Of a DNA stretch of 42,011 bases, positions 40,278 through 42,011 are shown one piece after another. Origin of the DNA: Bacillota bacterium (lineage in GTDB: Bacteria; Bacillota; Sulfobacillia; Sulfobacillales; JAIMBI01); NCBI GenBank assembly GCA_021846505.1, contig JAJZWV010000034.1:1-42011 (forward strand), read 5' to 3'. Every line of letters starts with the position of its first letter. The first letter of the stretch is position 1. The notes beneath the pieces are model-generated. The model was not told the origin of the DNA and made no database searches. It worked only from the letters and a program-made list of their open reading frames with translations. Both the position numbers and the translations under genes were made by a program.

Positions 40278-41306
40278 TCAGCCTTGTCCCGCTCGATGAA
40301 GAGCGGCGGTCACCAGCGCCGTGGCTTTTGTCAGCCCTTGGCTGACGCCGTCATCGGCTTTACCGGTGGCCGCGTCGATGGCGACAAATCGGTGGCGGCC
40401 GCCGCGCGACAGCCGGCCTACGAAGAATGGGTGCGCCACCAGCCGGGTGGAGTCAATGGTCACGTGCCGGATGGGCGTCGCGATGCCCAGCTGCGATAGC
40501 TGCTGGGCGTAACGCTCGCGCGCCTTGTCGGTGACCACCTCGTTCCACTTGCGGGTGCTGTCGGCAATGCGCCGTGCCAGACCGCGAGGGGTGGTGGACG
40601 GCGGCACCGCGGCCGCCACATCAACCGCTTCGATTTGCGGCTCGGCGGTAAATACCTGCCACAGCGTGTCGTCCAGCGCGCTGTACAAATTCCAGGTCGG
40701 AAACACTTTCACCTGCGCCCGCCGAAACAGTTCTGCGACGGACCGCGCCTGAGACAGTTTCATGAGGTGAAACGGGAGCCACACCAGTCGGCCCGCTTCC
40801 ACTTGCTCGGCGCCCAGTCCCATGAACCCTTGGCCCTTGCTCGCCAGTGCCGCCTGCAGGCGCTCGACGGGTACGCGCGGGAGGATCAGTGCGTCGACCG
40901 CCGTCTGCCGGCCGGAACCCTTCACCTCCGCCAGCGACAGCGCCCCTAGCTTTCCCTGCAGGTCATCAGGCCCCCACAAATCAATCCCAAAAGAGTCTGC
41001 CGCGAGTTTCGCCCCTTGGTGCCAGCCGTTCAGGGCCACCACGATTCCCTTGTTGATGCCGAGGTCCGCCATCACCATCGCCAGCTTAGATACGACGTCT
41101 TTGCTCACGCGCTGCTGCCACGCCTTGCACTCAACGGCGACGCGCACCGAAATAATGCCGTCGCTCTTTTCGGCCAGCACATCAATCTCGTGGTGGCCGC
41201 CCGACTTGCCTTCCAACACCACATTTTGGTCTGCCGCATAGCCGCTGGCTCGGAAGTAGTCCCCAATCTGACTCTCCAGCGCGGCTCCTCGCTCCAAGGA
41301 ATCCAC
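40278..41306 (-). CDS. Restriction endonuclease-like (Mrr-type PD-(D/E)xK) protein
   Basis: 342 residues from GTG 41306, five bases after AGGAGGT; the frame continues to 41420. Residues 1-110 hold a PD-(D/E)xK nuclease core: an N-terminal helix (LESQIGDYFRASGY), GGHHEIDVLAEKS with the catalytic Asp, and VRVAVECKAWQQRVSKDVV with the ExK pair, then the Mrr-like strand KGIVVALNGW. The C-terminal 200 residues match no family I recognise and may recognise DNA or a partner. No methyltransferase neighbours it, so it may cleave methylated DNA or act in repair. It is next to a tRNA gene. Confidence 0.8.
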   Translation of the reverse strand: MDSLERGAALESQIGDYFRASGYAADQNVVLEGKSGGHHEIDVLAEKSDGIISVRVAVECKAWQQRVSKDVVSKLAMVMADLGINKGIVVALNGWHQGAKLAADSFGIDLWGPDDLQGKLGALSLAEVKGSGRQTAVDALILPRVPVERLQAALASKGQGFMGLGAEQVEAGRLVWLPFHLMKLSQARSVAELFRRAQVKVFPTWNLYSALDDTLWQVFTAEPQIEAVDVAAAVPPSTTPRGLARRIADSTRKWNEVVTDKARERYAQQLSQLGIATPIRHVTIDSTRLVAHPFFVGRLSRGGRHRFVAIDAATGKADDGVSQGLTKATALVTAALHRAGQG

Positions 41307-41491
41307 AACCCACCTCCTGGTGTGGCCAGTGGTGCCCCGATGGCGGCCACTCCCGCACCAGTTCGCGCTGGGCTCATGAAGTCCTGCCGGATGAGACCAC
41401 GTGGATAGGCGCACCACCAACTGGATCGTCGCTGTCGAGCGTTAGCGCGGTGGTGTCCGCCGCGCAGCTGCTCGCGGGCTTCGTCTGGGAT

Positions 41492-41520
41492 TTGCCCGTT
41501 TGCCGGCGTGCCCTTAAAAT
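41492..41520 (+). promoter_or_regulatory. Promoter of tRNA-Arg
   Basis: TTGCCC (41492-41497) and TAAAAT (41515-41520) are 17 bases apart. The expected start, about 41527, lies four bases before the mature 5' end. Confidence 0.65.
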
Positions 41521-41530
41521 AGCCTTGCGG

Positions 41531-41606
41531 GCGCCCGTAGCTCAGTGGACAGAGCAGAGGTTTCCTAAACCTCGTGTCGGCGGTTCGATTCCGTCCGGGC
41601 GCACCA
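41531..41606 (+). tRNA. tRNA-Arg (anticodon CCT)
   Basis: A full cloverleaf: acceptor GCGCCCG with CGGGCGC, D arm GCTC...GAGC, anticodon arm GAGGT/ACCTC with loop TTCCTAA (anticodon CCT, reads AGG), T arm GGCGG/CCGTC with loop TTCGATT, discriminator A and an encoded CCA at 41604-41606. Confidence 0.96.
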
Positions 41607-41935
41607 GCGACATTTGAAGCCCTGGAAGGCTTGCCAACGCTCTTCCCACACGGTATTGGCTTTTCATCCACGCCATCGCCAAGAGAGCCGTCCAAGGTTT
41701 TCGGTGTGGGTTCCCCTCGATGCCACAAGACCGCCCACGCCTGCCCACTTTGGTGTAGCGTTGGCACTGGCGGCGAGAGGTTGGCAGCTGCGGTTGACGA
41801 ACGGGGTAAGTGGTGCGTAATGTGAACGCCCTGCACCTGGCCTACCTCGCCGGGCTCTTCCAAGCCATGGCGGTGTTATCCATGAGTCATCGAACGGATG
41901 TCTAAGGGCAGGGTCTGTTAATGGGATGAGGAGAT
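41607..41935. other. Region after the tRNA with no clear gene; possible 27-residue ORF
   Basis: No strong coding frame. GTG 41822 opens a 27-codon frame to TAA 41903-41905 (MNALHLAYLAGLF, then AMAVLSMSHRTDV), hydrophobic but without a ribosome site. TTGACG (41794-41799) with TAATGT 18 bases on is a possible promoter for that frame or for the P-loop gene. No repeat of the tRNA 3' end was seen in this span, so no integrated element is shown. Confidence 0.35.
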
Positions 41936-42011
41936 GTCGTCACGCTCTACATTTTTGGAGGGTTGCCGGGTGTTGGGAAGTCTGCGATGTCTCGAACCCT
42001 TGCCCAAGAAT
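41936..42011 (+). CDS. Start of a P-loop NTPase/kinase-like gene (partial, 3' end outside the window)
   Basis: The frame reads VVTLYIFGGLPGVGKSAMSR and continues to the window end. GLPGVGKS is a Walker A motif, and its place about ten residues from the N-terminus is typical of small AAA_33-type kinases. An in-frame TGA at 41927-41929 limits the start. GAGGAG at 41928-41933 is a ribosome site, but there is no ATG, GTG or TTG between it and the motif; only GTC codons at 41936 and 41939. A non-standard start or a base error is implied. Confidence 0.6.

Noticed and set aside
41607-41935. Prophage or integrative element attachment at tRNA-Arg
   Set aside because: No repeat of the tRNA 3' end and no integrase within the window.

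Overview
This is a bacterial window of roughly two-thirds G+C, almost fully coding, with genes on both strands. GTG and TTG starts are common and Shine-Dalgarno sites are strong (AGGAGG types). Several features point to a high-GC Bacillota (Firmicutes) lineage, perhaps Sulfobacillia- or Thermaerobacter-like: a T-box leader in front of aromatic amino acid genes, an RsgA GTPase, a Fur-type regulator and tandem PHO-box repeats. The exact taxon is an inference.

Layout. 1-380: two conflicting gene ends at the window edge. 381-6723 (+): a glycan block with a methyltransferase-like coiled-coil protein, a two-domain glycosyltransferase (GT-B plus GT-A) and a GH38 alpha-mannosidase, closed by a terminator. 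6836-10925 (+): an ArsR/SRPBCC pair, a CCA-adding enzyme, and a beta-propeller/GNAT/Nudix reading frame that looks like two genes joined by a frameshift. 11173-11870 (-): a PIN-domain toxin-antitoxin pair with its promoter and operator. 12109-14365 (-): a metal operon (NicO/NiCoT-like membrane protein, Fur-family regulator, frameshifted retropepsin-like protein) behind a promoter with a Fur-like dyad. 14385-16824: an EamA exporter divergent from a MocR-type regulator. 16828-24156 (-): a questin-oxidase-like protein, a PHS-type phosphate transporter behind six 11-bp PHO repeats, an S9 peptidase, an MFS carrier and an aquaporin. 24289-28392: a small membrane protein, a short ORF with terminator, rsgA, an MBL-fold protein, a CGNR regulator and an SDR. 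28418-32406 (-): a membrane PAS-GGDEF protein with a short upstream ORF, then tyrA and aroF under T-box control. 32407-34827: a gene-poor stretch, a decayed duplicate of an alpha/beta hydrolase, a GNAT gene and the intact hydrolase. 34925-40266 (+): a sulfur amino acid pair (trans-sulfuration enzyme, mtnA), a protein with a His-rich tail and a tandem ADP-ribosylglycohydrolase. 40278-42011: an Mrr-like nuclease, tRNA-Arg(CCT) and the start of a P-loop gene.

The strongest functional links come from regulatory sequence. The PHO-box array ties the PHS carrier to phosphate starvation. The Fur-like dyad over a consensus promoter ties the membrane protein to the regulator that follows it. The T-box ties DAHP synthase and prephenate dehydrogenase to uncharged tRNA, probably tyrosine. 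Three reading frames carry apparent damage: retropepsin (G6/T6 run), GNAT C-terminus, and the duplicated hydrolase. No CRISPR array, rRNA, prophage or intact insertion sequence was seen.
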